64,000 bases of DNA from Evansella alkalicola (GCF_019042735.1 NZ_JAHQCR010000010.1:1-64000); one strand, 5' to 3'; shown: positions 52,197 to 62,278, counted from the first letter of the stretch. Notes: a model not told the origin generated them from the sequence alone. Numbers and translations are program-made.

Positions 52197-52622
52197 GTGA
52201 ATAAGGACAATGCGAAGAAAAAATTAACGCCAATTCAATTTGAAGTTACTCAAAACAACGGTACGGAACAACCTTTCAATAATGAATATTGGGATTTCTT
52301 TGATGATGGCATATATGTGGACGTCGTTTCAGGTGAAGTTTTATTTAGTTCAAAGGATAAATTTGATTCTAGCTGTGGATGGCCAAGTTTTACAAAGCCA
52401 GTTCACGAAGAAGTTATTGTAGAAAAAGAAGATTTTACTCATTTCATGGTACGCACGGAAGTGAGAAGTAAGGAAGGTGATTCCCATCTGGGGCATGTTT
52501 TTAATGATGGCCCAGCCCCGACTGGATTAAGATACTGTATTAATTCTGCAGCGTTACGGTTTATTCCAAAGGATGCATTGGAAAGTGAAGGGTACGGAGA
52601 ATACAAGAAGTTGTTTGATTGA
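52197..52622 (+). CDS. msrB: Peptide-methionine (R)-S-oxide reductase MsrB
   Basis: A 141-residue MsrB reducing the R epimer of methionine sulfoxide. It has SCGWPSFTKPV, DSHLGHVFNDGPAPTGLRYCINS with catalytic Cys (about 117) and no zinc CxxC pairs, as in B. subtilis MsrB. GTG 52197 is 7 bp after msrA, preceded by GGGAGTGAG. Forms the msrA-msrB operon. Confidence 0.96.
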   Translation: MNKDNAKKKLTPIQFEVTQNNGTEQPFNNEYWDFFDDGIYVDVVSGEVLFSSKDKFDSSCGWPSFTKPVHEEVIVEKEDFTHFMVRTEVRSKEGDSHLGHVFNDGPAPTGLRYCINSAALRFIPKDALESEGYGEYKKLFD

Positions 52623-52627
52623 TTGAA

Positions 52628-52671
52628 AGGGATTGTCCTAAAGGTATATTTTTAGGGCAAATCTCTTTTTT
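52628..52671 (+). terminator. Terminator after msrB
   Basis: AGGGATTGTCCTAAA pairs with TTTAGGGCAAATCTCT with internal mismatches; T residues follow. Confidence 0.7.
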
Positions 52672-52681
52672 AAATTGGAAG

Positions 52682-52978
52682 TTATTTGCTTCTTTTTTTT
52701 AGACCCAAAGCCAATGCACCTGAAAAGAGAGAAAAAGCTAAACTGTATGTGTTTATTGATGTTGTAAGGGGTTCTACTATATCAAAACGTCCATAGCTCG
52801 CCCATATATACAAAATATGTATTAATATATAAACTGAAATGGTGATTATAGGAGCAATCCACCATTTTTTTGATTTATAGAAAACAATGATTCCTGCTGA
52901 AATAGCAATAAAAGGGAACAAGAGCCAAAACAATATAAAACTCAAAATTAACACCACCTTCTTTAAAAGAAAAACCAT
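52682..52978 (-). CDS. Small three-span membrane protein
   Basis: A 98-residue protein with three predicted membrane segments (about 7-30, 37-57 and 72-92) and a basic end KKRSK. ATG 52978 follows AAAGAAGGTGGTGTT. It may belong to the DUF2651/YbeF-like group of small Bacillus membrane proteins, with low certainty. Confidence 0.6.
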   Translation of the reverse strand: MVFLLKKVVLILSFILFWLLFPFIAISAGIIVFYKSKKWWIAPIITISVYILIHILYIWASYGRFDIVEPLTTSINTYSLAFSLFSGALALGLKKRSK

Positions 52979-53241
52979 TTTTTAAAAATTAAGCTTAGTG
53001 TAAAGATTAAAGTTGATATTTAGTACTACTAGGTTAGCTTTAATATAACATAATAAAAAAAGAGATGTTTTTATTCACATAAAATACTACAATTTTTTAG
53101 AAAATTAACTCTAACCGTTAAAGGGGAAATGGACGTTACTACAGTACTGAAACATGCCTTACATAATGAATTCACTAATATTTTTTGTTGTAATAAAGCT
53201 CTTATTTCGCTACCATTATATTAATTAAATGGATAATAAAG

Positions 53242-54291
53242 GTGGAATTAAATGTGACTAAACCAAAAGGATTGAAAAAGGGGTCAAAAATAGCAATCAT
53301 CTCACCATCCTCTGGGCTGCCGTATTTATTTCCAGAAATTTATGAACTTGGTTTGAAAAAGATAAAAGAACATTTAGGGTTTGAAATTATTGAAATGCCA
53401 ACTGCAAGAATGTCTAATGATGATTTGTATCATAACCCTCAATTAAGGGCAGAGGACATAAATAAATGCTTTGAGGATGATAGTATTGATGGAATAATTA
53501 CGTCTATCGGTGGATATGAATCAATAAGAATATTGCCTTATTTAAATATTGAATTAATAAAGAACAATCCTAAATTCATCATGGGATTTTCAGATGCTAC
53601 AACTTTTTTAGCCTATTTTAACCAAATAGGAATGGTTACTTTTTATGGTCCTTCAGTCATGGCTGGATTAGCACAGATTGATAGTTTACCCAGTACCTAT
53701 GTTGACCACTTAAAGTCATTCATTTTAGAGAGACGATTTCCTTATCCTTTTAAGCCATTTTCTCGATGGACGAACGGATATCAAGATTGGAGCATATTGG
53801 AATCATTAGGAGAGTGTCAGGAATTTCAAGAAAACAAAACAGGGTGGCTATTTCTTCAAGGGGAGCAATCTGTTCGAGGTACTTTATGGGGAGGCTGTAT
53901 AGAAGTTTTAGAATTTATGAAGGGAACTAAATATTGGCCAGAACCATCTTTCTGGGAGGGGAAAATATTATTCTTTGAAACTTCTGAAGAAAAGCCATCT
54001 CCGATGGAAGTAGGATATATGCTCAGAAACTATGGAATGCAAGGCGTGTTTTCAAAAGTAAATGGTTTAATATTTGGAAGGCCCAAAGATTATTCTGATG
54101 AAGAGAAGAAAGAACTTCATCAAATTATTTTAGATGTTGTGAAAGAAGAATTTGGGGCAAATGAGATACCAATTGTAGTTGAATTTGATTTTGGGCACAC
54201 AGATCCAAAATTTATCCTTCCACTTGGAGTGGAAATTGAACTTGATCCTATTGCTAAGGGTATTCAATTAACGGAGAACCCTTTTTCATGA
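53242..54291 (+). CDS. LD-carboxypeptidase family protein (S66, MccF-like)
   Basis: A 349-residue serine peptidase of family S66. The nucleophile lies in MGFSDATTFL (Ser about 113), with GGYESIRILPYLN ahead of it, and the Glu/His partners in FFETSEE and VEFDFGHTDPK. Bacterial members either cut the L,D bond of muropeptides (LdcA) or the aminoacyl-nucleotide bond of microcin-type toxins (MccF). The opening GLKKGSKIAIISPSS is typical. I cannot choose between cell-wall and self-immunity use. TTG or GTG start upstream of 53242 is not needed. Confidence 0.9.
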   Translation: MELNVTKPKGLKKGSKIAIISPSSGLPYLFPEIYELGLKKIKEHLGFEIIEMPTARMSNDDLYHNPQLRAEDINKCFEDDSIDGIITSIGGYESIRILPYLNIELIKNNPKFIMGFSDATTFLAYFNQIGMVTFYGPSVMAGLAQIDSLPSTYVDHLKSFILERRFPYPFKPFSRWTNGYQDWSILESLGECQEFQENKTGWLFLQGEQSVRGTLWGGCIEVLEFMKGTKYWPEPSFWEGKILFFETSEEKPSPMEVGYMLRNYGMQGVFSKVNGLIFGRPKDYSDEEKKELHQIILDVVKEEFGANEIPIVVEFDFGHTDPKFILPLGVEIELDPIAKGIQLTENPFS

Positions 54292-54443
54292 TCAGTGGAC
54301 AAGTGAAGTATCAAAGCAGTGGGGAATGAATTGAATAAAATTCACTCATAGTCTATAAATAAATGATATTATATACTTAGGGAATCTAAATGAATTTATA
54401 AGTTAATTTTAACTTTTAGTTGTTTATGTATGGGGGATATTTA

Positions 54444-55052
54444 ATGAATGTTGTTTTTAAGTTCTTTAGTGAGATTTTTAGTTGGATCAAAGCTCTCATA
54501 GTGGCATTTGTCATTGCAGTGCTCATTAGTGTATTTATTATTCAACCTTACACAGTTGATGGGAGCTCAATGGAGCCATCACTTAATGGAGGAGAAACGA
54601 GTAGTGATCGAGTAATCGCCTTCAAAGCACCGTTCCTATTAGGGAATTTGCCTGATTATGGTGAAATAGTAATCGTTGATAGTCGGGTAGATAAGGAAAG
54701 GACTATGAAAGATGTCTTTCTTGAAAGCCAAGCATTTGCACTCCTTAGTAGCAGAGGGGAAAATGACACACATACTTGGATCAAAAGGGTCATTGGACTA
54801 CCAGGTGATAAACTTGAGAGTAAAAATGGCTTATTATATCGTAATGGCGAATTGATTAAAGAAGAATATACATTGGAAGAGATGTATATTGACTTCTCTC
54901 CTATAGTTGTACCTGAAGGGAATGTTTTTGTTATGGGGGATAACCGTAATGCCAGTAGGGACAGTAGGAACGTAGGACCAATTCCAGTAGAGAATGTTAT
55001 TGGTAAGGTAGTATTGAGATATTATCCATTTAATAAAATTGAGAGTTTTTAA
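54444..55052 (+). CDS. Type I signal peptidase
   Basis: A 202-residue membrane serine peptidase that releases secreted proteins from the membrane. It has an N-terminal anchor (about 15-33), catalytic Ser42 in DGSSMEPSL, catalytic Lys in WIKRVIGLPGD (about 104-105), then YRNGELI and MGDNRNASRDSR. ATG 54444 follows GGGGGATATTTA. The form with Lys base (rather than His) is the bacterial SipS/T/U type, not SipW. Confidence 0.93.
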   Translation: MNVVFKFFSEIFSWIKALIVAFVIAVLISVFIIQPYTVDGSSMEPSLNGGETSSDRVIAFKAPFLLGNLPDYGEIVIVDSRVDKERTMKDVFLESQAFALLSSRGENDTHTWIKRVIGLPGDKLESKNGLLYRNGELIKEEYTLEEMYIDFSPIVVPEGNVFVMGDNRNASRDSRNVGPIPVENVIGKVVLRYYPFNKIESF

Positions 55053-55060
55053 TGTTTAGG

Positions 55061-55095
55061 AGGCAGGGACACAACAGTTTTGTACCTGCCTTTTT
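55061..55095 (+). terminator. Terminator after the signal peptidase gene
   Basis: AGGCAGGGAC and GTACCTGCCT form an imperfect stem followed by TTTTT. Confidence 0.85.
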
Positions 55096-55115
55096 CTATA
55101 GACGTTATAACATAT

Positions 55116-56801
55116 TTAATACCTTATTCGATTAAGAGCTGCAGCCACTTCATTTTTTCTAGGTAAAGCTAGGTCGCCCGGATGCTGACCTTTATATGGA
55201 GAAAGGATATCTAGTCCATTTTCTTGAATTTGTTTATATAGATGGTCTATAGCTTCTTTCATTACTTTTGGACCATTTTTTTCTTTTGCTAAAAATTTTA
55301 TTATGTTCGCAATAGCACGTGTCTGACTTTGATCAATAAGTTGCTCTAAGCCTTGTAATTGCAATTGTTCGCGCCCAATTAAAATAGTACTGAGGCTTTT
55401 ACTATCTATTTTTTCTTTTTGACCTAGCTTCTTATTGATGATATAACGCTCAAGCTTACGATTATGAACATCACTAAAGGTTCCAACTGATTCCTTAAAA
55501 CGTAACTTTGTTATTTCGTCTGATATTTCTTTTGCTTCTGATGTACGATCATAAGGTGCATATTCATCCATCATGATTACGTGGTCTGCTACCTCGAAAT
55601 AATCTCCAGACCCTCCAATAACTAGAATAGATGAAACACCTTTTTCTGAATAGAGTTGTTCAACGCGATCGATAAAGGGAGTAATCGGTTCTTTTTCTTT
55701 TTTCACCAATTTTTGCATACGTCCATCACGAATCATGAAGTTCGTTGCGCTAGTATCTTCGTCAATCAATAAGAGCCTTGTTTCCATTTCAATTGCTTCC
55801 ATGATATTCGTAGCTTGTGATGTACTACCACTTGCATCCTCTGTGGAAAAAATATTGGTAGGTTTTCCGAACGGAAGGTCCGAGATAAATGGAGATATAT
55901 CTACTTGATGGACACTTCTACCATCTTCTGATCGAATTTTCATGGCCGTATTATCTGTTATAACGTATTCCCGACCATCTCCCAACTTATGATTGTACAC
56001 ACCACGTTCAATACCTTGTAATAACGTACTTTTGCCGTGAAAGCCACCACCAACAATGATTGTTATACCAGCTGGTATTCCCATTCCTGTCACAGTCCGT
56101 CCATAAGGTAAAGGAATGGTTACTTCATATTCTTTAGGAGATTGAAATGTAATAACTTCCTCACCTTTCATTGGCCGTTGACTGACACCACTTTCCCTCG
56201 GTAAGATGGCGCCACTTCCTACAAAAGAAACAATATTATTTTCTCTAATATATTCACGAATTGTCTCTTGATCATCTGCTAATGTAATATACTTTTGCAA
56301 TAAATCCCTACTGTATGATGTAAAGCTTTTTTCTATAATTGATGGCACGTAATCACATAAGAGTTTTTCAGCTTGTTTTCCAAGGATAGATCTCCCTCGT
56401 GCTGGTAAACCAATGGATAATCGGATTTCAATCACGTCTTTCATCATTTTCACTGCAGTACGTTCGATGATTGCTTGACCCGGTGCATCAATGTATACTA
56501 ATCCACTTTTCCCAGTACCTTTTACAGGACTTGGCGTTTGACGAATTTGATTAGCAATTTCCATAGCTAAAAAGTTCTCCGCTGCAATTTTTCGATAATG
56601 TGATGAATATTGCCCGGCATCTATATCCGTTTTCTCCAACGGAATGATAACACGAATTCGGGAAGGACTGGCAAATGGATCACCTTGAATGTAATCAATG
56701 TGGAGTGAAATAAGATCATCTTTATAGTGGCCTTGTATTGATTTCAGTGCCTTATAACCTTTCCCGTCTAATTGAATCAATTTCTTGCGTAATGTATTCA
56801 T
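55116..56801 (-). CDS. ABC-class predicted ATPase (PF09818-like)
   Basis: A 561-residue protein of the large ABC-class P-loop ATPase family distinct from transport ATPases. The Walker A GGGFHGKST is at about 252-260 and the Walker B LLLIDEDTSATNF at about 345-357. Conserved blocks are AENFLAMEIANQIRQTPSPV, GLPARGRSILGKQAE and GGSGDYFEVADHVIMMDEY. The role of the family is unknown. ATG 56801 follows AAGGAGTTTTTAAAG. Single-gene unit. Confidence 0.88.
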   Translation of the reverse strand: MNTLRKKLIQLDGKGYKALKSIQGHYKDDLISLHIDYIQGDPFASPSRIRVIIPLEKTDIDAGQYSSHYRKIAAENFLAMEIANQIRQTPSPVKGTGKSGLVYIDAPGQAIIERTAVKMMKDVIEIRLSIGLPARGRSILGKQAEKLLCDYVPSIIEKSFTSYSRDLLQKYITLADDQETIREYIRENNIVSFVGSGAILPRESGVSQRPMKGEEVITFQSPKEYEVTIPLPYGRTVTGMGIPAGITIIVGGGFHGKSTLLQGIERGVYNHKLGDGREYVITDNTAMKIRSEDGRSVHQVDISPFISDLPFGKPTNIFSTEDASGSTSQATNIMEAIEMETRLLLIDEDTSATNFMIRDGRMQKLVKKEKEPITPFIDRVEQLYSEKGVSSILVIGGSGDYFEVADHVIMMDEYAPYDRTSEAKEISDEITKLRFKESVGTFSDVHNRKLERYIINKKLGQKEKIDSKSLSTILIGREQLQLQGLEQLIDQSQTRAIANIIKFLAKEKNGPKVMKEAIDHLYKQIQENGLDILSPYKGQHPGDLALPRKNEVAAALNRIRY

Positions 56802-56879
56802 CTTTAAAAACTCCTTGTATAAATAATGGGATCATGGAAAGGATAACCATGATAAAAGACTAGATAAGGAGTGTACCAT

Positions 56880-57563
56880 ATGAAAAAATTATCAGTCTCC
56901 ATCATTAGTATACTAATTCTGTTTTCAGTTTTCATCCCATGCGGTGTATTTGCACATAATAGTGTAGGAGTTAATTTTAGGTTTCTTCATGCATCAATTG
57001 GGTTAAATAGAGAAGTAGATGTATATATAAATCAAGACCTTGTATTTGATGGAGTCCGATTTAAAGAGCTAACTGAATATACGATCGTTAAATCGGGAGA
57101 ACTTCGTGTTCAAATTTTCTCAGCAGGAGCAGACCCTAAGGAAGGGGAAGAAATATATACTGATACACTGAAAACGGCAAACGGAGATACATATACCATT
57201 AGTATTTTTGATGATAAAAATCACAAACGGATATTATCCTGGAAAGATGATCTAGTAGTAGACAAAGACAAGGCAAAGTTAAGACTTGTTCATCTCCATT
57301 CAGAAATACCAACAGTCAGTGTATTAATAGAAGATAAGAATTTTATTACTGATATAGCGTTTACAGATTCAAGTGAGTATAAGTCAATGGAGCCTCAGAC
57401 GATAAATATGGATATCAAGGACTCAAAACAGGGGCATACTTTTTACAAAATACCGAATCTAAAATTGAGTTCCGGGGAAAATTACACTGTCATCATTATG
57501 AATACAGAAGGTAATCTTACCTTGGATGTTATTATATCCTTAGATAAACTACTATCATCATAA
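56880..57563 (+). CDS. Secreted DUF4397-type protein
   Basis: A 227-residue protein with a signal peptide (about 1-26, ending VFA-H) and two beta-rich DUF4397-like repeats (NFRFLHASIGLNREVDVYIN and LRLVHLHSEIPTVSVLI). DUF4397 domains in Bacillus secreted proteins are thought to be adhesive or extracellular-matrix related; evidence is weak. ATG 56880 follows AAGGAGTGTACC. Divergent from the ATPase gene. Confidence 0.75.
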   Translation: MKKLSVSIISILILFSVFIPCGVFAHNSVGVNFRFLHASIGLNREVDVYINQDLVFDGVRFKELTEYTIVKSGELRVQIFSAGADPKEGEEIYTDTLKTANGDTYTISIFDDKNHKRILSWKDDLVVDKDKAKLRLVHLHSEIPTVSVLIEDKNFITDIAFTDSSEYKSMEPQTINMDIKDSKQGHTFYKIPNLKLSSGENYTVIIMNTEGNLTLDVIISLDKLLSS

Positions 57564-57722
57564 TTTTTCCTATGATAAAAAAGAGATACTTAATTATGTA
57601 TCTTCATTTATAATGGTTTTGTAATATAATTGTTACATTAATAATCTTGTTTGATCTTAAGAAAAATGATTTCATTAAAATATACATAAAGAACTAAAAA
57701 AATGAAATCTGTAGGTGAGAAG

Positions 57723-58853
57723 ATGGGGAAAAGTTTTATGAAAATAAGATTAATCATGCTATCCATTTTAATCTTATTTACAATGTATCATGAGCCCATA
57801 TCAGCAAATGAATTACCTCCAGCGCCTAATCTTGTAAGTGAAGCTGCTATCTTAATTGATAGTAATACTGGAAAGGTTTTATACCAAAAAAATGCACATC
57901 AGGAAATGTATCCTGCCAGTATTACTAAAATTATTACGGCAATAATTGCGATTGAAACGCAGAACTTAGATGATATGGTAATTGCTAGTTGGGACGCAGT
58001 TAGGGCCATTGGAACAAGGGTTTATTTATTGGAGGATGAAGAAGTACAACTTCGCCAATTATTACATGGGTTAATGGTTAGTTCAGGGAATGATGCAGCA
58101 ATTGCAATTGCCGAACACATTGATGGGTCTGTGGAAGCTTTTGCTGAAAGAATGAATGATTTTGTACAAAATAAAGTAGGGGTTACTGCATCAAACTTCT
58201 CTAATCCCCATGGTTTATTTGAAGAAGAGCATGTAACAACAGCATCTGACATGGCAAAAATTAGCGCTTATGCTATGAAGAATGAAACTTTCAGGGAATT
58301 AGTGAGTACGGAGTATTATGACTGGGTTGGTGAAGGTTGGGAGACTAGGTTATATAATCATCATCCACTAACACGAGGAAATGACGAGATAATTGGAATT
58401 AAAAATGGGTTTGTTTCCATGTCAGGGACCACATTGGTAACTGCTGCGAAAATCGATGATACTGAATTGATTTCTGTCACTTTAAAAGCCCCCTCTAGAA
58501 ATGCTGCTGCAACGGATACAATGAATTTAATGGATTATGGATTTGCGAATTATGAAACAGAGTGGATTAGTTTCGAAGGTGAAGTGGAGTTAACTCATTA
58601 TGTATATCCTGATGTCATTCCTGTTACAAAACGAGCTGGCGAGCGGCTAAACTATACGATTACAGAAAGTGGCATTGTATTTATACACGGTGAAGAAAGG
58701 TTATTAGACGAAGTATTATTACCGAAAAGGCCGCTTGTTAGTACAAACTTCTTGATTAACAATTCACAAATGCATATGAAAGTGAACGAAGATAAACGTT
58801 TATGGTCTAATTGGTTAATAAAAACAGGACTACATTTTTATAGACGAAGATAA
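57723..58853 (+). CDS. D-alanyl-D-alanine carboxypeptidase (DacF-like)
   Basis: A 376-residue penicillin-binding protein of family S11. It trims the terminal D-Ala of peptidoglycan. After a signal peptide (1-27) come the SxxK motif in ASITK (about 66-69 with Ser-Ile-Thr-Lys), SGN (near 121) and the third box KNG (IKNGFVSMSG) instead of K-T/S-G. The C-terminal domain and a membrane-associating tail end in KTGLHFYRRR. ATG 57723 follows GTAGGTGAGAAG. Sporulation-type DacF proteins are similar in length and third box; a role in spore cortex is possible. Confidence 0.9.
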   Translation: MGKSFMKIRLIMLSILILFTMYHEPISANELPPAPNLVSEAAILIDSNTGKVLYQKNAHQEMYPASITKIITAIIAIETQNLDDMVIASWDAVRAIGTRVYLLEDEEVQLRQLLHGLMVSSGNDAAIAIAEHIDGSVEAFAERMNDFVQNKVGVTASNFSNPHGLFEEEHVTTASDMAKISAYAMKNETFRELVSTEYYDWVGEGWETRLYNHHPLTRGNDEIIGIKNGFVSMSGTTLVTAAKIDDTELISVTLKAPSRNAAATDTMNLMDYGFANYETEWISFEGEVELTHYVYPDVIPVTKRAGERLNYTITESGIVFIHGEERLLDEVLLPKRPLVSTNFLINNSQMHMKVNEDKRLWSNWLIKTGLHFYRRR

Positions 58854-58871
58854 CATTGAATGGAATAAGTT

Positions 58872-58905
58872 ACCCTGCAGAAGTCCTTATCTGCAGGGTT
58901 TTTGA
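58872..58905 (+). terminator. Terminator after the DD-carboxypeptidase gene
   Basis: ACCCTGCAG and CTGCAGGGT form a perfect 9-bp stem followed by TTTTG. Confidence 0.9.
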
Positions 58906-59131
58906 GTTAAGTTTTATTAACTACAGTATCCGAATTAACCTATATTTGATTATAGAAGTTTGAGTAAATGAATAATAGGAAAACCATATAGATAAGAACT
59001 AATACATTTATATATTATTTTATAATGGTAAAAATGTATGGGAGAACAGTCAAAAAGGCGTCGCAATATAAGGGAACCAACTTATATATTTCAGATTATA
59101 ATATAGTAATAGTGACCGAAAGGGGGATATT

Positions 59132-60322
59132 ATGAGGCGAAATCGCATCAAGGGAGTTGTAAAGAAATTGTTTCTCATTGGAACATCATTAGTTGGAATT
59201 ATGTTTATTTTAATAGCTGTTTCTATTTATTTATGGCAAAATACCGATGAAGGTCGCCTCCCTGCAAAAACAGCAGTGGTACTTCATGCCATTAACAATA
59301 ATTTGGTTCCCCTTGACCTTGATATTAGTGTACCGAAAATTGTATCTGGAGGGAGTAGTGGTGGGGGAAATCCATTGCTAAGAGAAGATCTTTATATCCC
59401 TGTCCAAGATGCTAATGTTCAAATTCCTATCAGAATATATCGCCCACAGGGGGAAGGACCATTTCCTATCGTGATGTATTATCATGGCGGTGCTTTTTTA
59501 GAAGGATTCGGAGACATCAACACGCATGATAACATCACTAGACAATTAGCAGCTAGAACAAATAGTGTCGTTATTGCTGTAGGCTATCGATTAGCCCCAG
59601 AACATATTTTTCCAGCAGCGATAGAAGATAGCTATGCTGCCATCCTTTGGGCAGAGGAGAATGCTGATACGTTTAATGGAGATATAGAGCGGATAAGCGT
59701 TGCAGGAGACAGTGCTGGTGGAAATATAGCTACAGTCATGACCATCCTTTCGAGAGACCGAGAAGGTCCTGAGATAACAGCACAAGTATTGATGTATCCT
59801 TTAACTACTTTTCAAGATATTCCTTTAGAATCAAGGGATATTTATGATAGTGGATACTATCTTTTATCAAGGTCAGTGATGTACAGAGCTAGAGATCAAT
59901 ATACGCCTGAGGAAATCATGTGGCTTAGTCCTTACACTTCACCTTTACAGGCAGATGATCTCAGTGGATTGCCACCAGCTTTAGTTATTACTGCGGAGTT
60001 TGATCCGTTACGGGACGAAGGAGAAGCTTACGCAAAACGATTGGCTGAGTTTGATGTACAGGTACAGGCAACGAGATATCGAGGGGTAATGCATGGGTTC
60101 ATATCTCTATATGAAGTTATGCAGACAGGCCAGTATGGATTGCAAGAAGTATCAGCTTTTATCAGGCAGGCTAATCAGGACTCCCTTCATATTACAACAC
60201 CGTATCAGCTTCAAGTGAGGCAACCGCCCCAAGGTTTTGATCGTGTTCGTGAACAAACAGAATCATTCGCAATTGCTGCATATTTACTAGGTAGAACAGG
60301 AGTCAACTTATTTACAAGATAG
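59132..60322 (+). CDS. Alpha/beta-hydrolase, HSL-type esterase
   Basis: A 396-residue protein. It has the oxyanion motif YYHGGAFLEG (about 113-122), nucleophile elbow GDSAGGN (about 189-195), acid Asp in AEFDPLRDEG and His in MHGFISLYE. An N-terminal membrane segment (about 15-37) precedes the catalytic domain, so it may be anchored outside. HSL (hormone-sensitive lipase) esterases of this kind hydrolyse short-chain esters. Substrate unknown. ATG 59132 follows GAAAGGGGGATAT. Confidence 0.88.
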   Translation: MRRNRIKGVVKKLFLIGTSLVGIMFILIAVSIYLWQNTDEGRLPAKTAVVLHAINNNLVPLDLDISVPKIVSGGSSGGGNPLLREDLYIPVQDANVQIPIRIYRPQGEGPFPIVMYYHGGAFLEGFGDINTHDNITRQLAARTNSVVIAVGYRLAPEHIFPAAIEDSYAAILWAEENADTFNGDIERISVAGDSAGGNIATVMTILSRDREGPEITAQVLMYPLTTFQDIPLESRDIYDSGYYLLSRSVMYRARDQYTPEEIMWLSPYTSPLQADDLSGLPPALVITAEFDPLRDEGEAYAKRLAEFDVQVQATRYRGVMHGFISLYEVMQTGQYGLQEVSAFIRQANQDSLHITTPYQLQVRQPPQGFDRVREQTESFAIAAYLLGRTGVNLFTR

Positions 60323-60382
60323 TTTTTTTAGGCTAGCTTATAGAAAAGGCTCTGTTAAAGGATAATGTTGATATATAACGTT

Positions 60383-60513
60383 GTTGATTTTTTGAGGAAG
60401 GTAGGAGACTCCAGCGGGATTGAAGGCAGGGATAAGACCCCGCAGATGCTAAAAGCATCGAGGAGGCTTATCAGCCGCCCGCGGAAAGCGAGTACCTGTA
60501 TCAAAAAATCAAC
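60383..60513. repeat. Bacillus-type dispersed palindromic repeat
   Basis: A 131-bp element bordered by perfect 13-bp inverted ends, GTTGATTTTTTGA and TCAAAAAATCAAC. Inside are GGAGACTCCAGCGGG, GATGCTAAAAGCATC and CGCCCGCGGAAAGCGAGTAC, which match a repeat I know to be scattered in many Bacillaceae genomes. It has high GC compared with its surroundings and can fold into a multi-arm structure. It lies between the esterase and the membrane protein gene. Confidence 0.85.
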
Positions 60514-60552
60514 ATCAAGGTTTAACATAGCCATAGAAAAAGGAGTGAGCTT

Positions 60553-61053
60553 ATGGATATGGAAAGAAGAATCCCACTTCCAATTTTTATTATAGTGATA
60601 ATCCAATGTATTGTTTTATTGGGCCATGCTTTTTACTTTGGGTTCATCGGTTGGAACTGGGGCTTCAATGAAAGATTTATTAATTATATTGTTAATGATA
60701 GCTTCTTTCTTATCTTAATAATGGTTGCACTCGTTGGCTTACTCCTTCATAAAACTTGGTCATGGTGGATGAGTACTATAATATTTGCTATGCTTTTTTT
60801 ATCCAATTTCATTTCATTAATCGGGCTGTTTATTGCACAACTAGATATGACGGGGTATTCCTTTTCAATAGCTAGTATGTTTTACGACATATTAATACTT
60901 TTTTCATTTTTTATCGGACTTGTACTTCTTTTTTTACCCTACATTCGAAAAAAATACAGCGTGTCCATATCAACTGGACAAACGATATTTTTTGTTGGGG
61001 TAGGTGCGATCATTTTATATATGTTATATTTTATTTTAATGATTATTATATAA
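60553..61053 (+). CDS. Hypothetical four-span membrane protein
   Basis: A 166-residue protein with four or five membrane segments (about 8-30, 45-65, 75-100, 110-130 and 140-160). ATG 60553 follows AAAAGGAGTGAGCTT. The polar loops are short. No conserved domain recognised. It begins 40 bp after the dispersed repeat. Confidence 0.7.
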   Translation: MDMERRIPLPIFIIVIIQCIVLLGHAFYFGFIGWNWGFNERFINYIVNDSFFLILIMVALVGLLLHKTWSWWMSTIIFAMLFLSNFISLIGLFIAQLDMTGYSFSIASMFYDILILFSFFIGLVLLFLPYIRKKYSVSISTGQTIFFVGVGAIILYMLYFILMIII

Positions 61054-61096
61054 TCTTGTTAGAAAACAAACTGGCTTTGAAGGTAGGTAAATACAA

Positions 61097-62254
61097 ATGG
61101 AAAATTTAATAAACTCAAATGTTAAAAATATCGAGATATCAGGAATAAGACAGTTCTTTAATAGAGTTGCTCAATTTCCTGATGCTGTACAATTGACACT
61201 TGGTCAGCCAGATTTTTTTACTCCAAATCATATAAAAGAGGCTGCAAAAACAGCAATTGATAACAACAAGACTACATACACTAAAAATGCAGGAACACCT
61301 GAGTTACTAGAGGCAGCAAGTGAGTTTTTGCAACAAAAATATGGGTTGCGATACAAACCTGAAACTGAAATTATCACGACAGTAGGTGCGTCACAAGCTA
61401 TTGATGTTACGATGAGGACCATCCTTGAACCACAAACGGAAGTTATTCTACCAGGACCCGTTTATCCAGCATACGCCCCCATTATAACGCTTTGCGGTGC
61501 TAAGCCTGTATACATCGACACGAGGGAAACGGATTTTGTCATAACTGTAGATCAATTAAGAGAGGCGATGACAGAAAGGACCAGGGCAGTAATACTACCT
61601 TATCCGTCGAATCCTACTGGCGCGGTCTTAACGGTTGCTCGTGGTCAGGAATTGGCTGAATATCTTAAAGAACAAGACGTATTTATTATTTCAGATGAAA
61701 TATATTCAGAATTAAATTACGATAACGAACATGTTTCCATTGCCCAATTTGATGGAATGAAGGAAAAGACAATCGTCATTAATGGCTTATCTAAATCTCA
61801 TTCAATGACTGGTTGGCGTGTAGGCTTTGCCTTTGGACCAGAATATATAATGAAACATATGATAAAGGTTCATCAATATAATGTAAGTTGCACTTCCTCT
61901 GTATCCCAAGAGGCAGCACTAGCAGCTTTAACTAATGGATTAGGGGATCCTGATGAAATGAAGGACGAATATATGCTGAGACGTGATTATATGTTGGAAC
62001 GGTTAGAGAAAATGGGGATTCCAACGCGAAGACCTTCTGGTGCATTTTACGTTTTCCCAGATATTTCAGCAACCGGATTATCCTCTTTTGACTTTGCTAT
62101 TCGCCTTCTTGAAGAAGAAAAGCTTGCGGTTGTTCCTGGCGATGCGTTTTCCTATTTAGGTGAGGGATATATTCGCTTATCATACGCGTATGATATGAAT
62201 GCATTGAAGGAGGCTCTAGATCGTTTAGAACGGTTTTGGAAAAAAATTGCTTAA
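61097..62254 (+). CDS. PLP-dependent aminotransferase (PatA-like)
   Basis: A 385-residue class I/II aminotransferase. The PLP lysine lies in NGLSKSHSMTGWRVG (about 228-242), with TVGASQAIDVTMR, PYPSNPTGAVL and YIRLSYA also present. It resembles B. subtilis PatA, an N-acetyl-L,L-diaminopimelate aminotransferase in lysine and peptidoglycan precursor synthesis. The exact substrate could differ. ATG 61097 follows GAAGGTAGGTAAATACAA. Confidence 0.88.
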   Translation: MENLINSNVKNIEISGIRQFFNRVAQFPDAVQLTLGQPDFFTPNHIKEAAKTAIDNNKTTYTKNAGTPELLEAASEFLQQKYGLRYKPETEIITTVGASQAIDVTMRTILEPQTEVILPGPVYPAYAPIITLCGAKPVYIDTRETDFVITVDQLREAMTERTRAVILPYPSNPTGAVLTVARGQELAEYLKEQDVFIISDEIYSELNYDNEHVSIAQFDGMKEKTIVINGLSKSHSMTGWRVGFAFGPEYIMKHMIKVHQYNVSCTSSVSQEAALAALTNGLGDPDEMKDEYMLRRDYMLERLEKMGIPTRRPSGAFYVFPDISATGLSSFDFAIRLLEEEKLAVVPGDAFSYLGEGYIRLSYAYDMNALKEALDRLERFWKKIA

Positions 62255-62278
62255 CTATTAGAGAAGGGGGGTTCTAAA

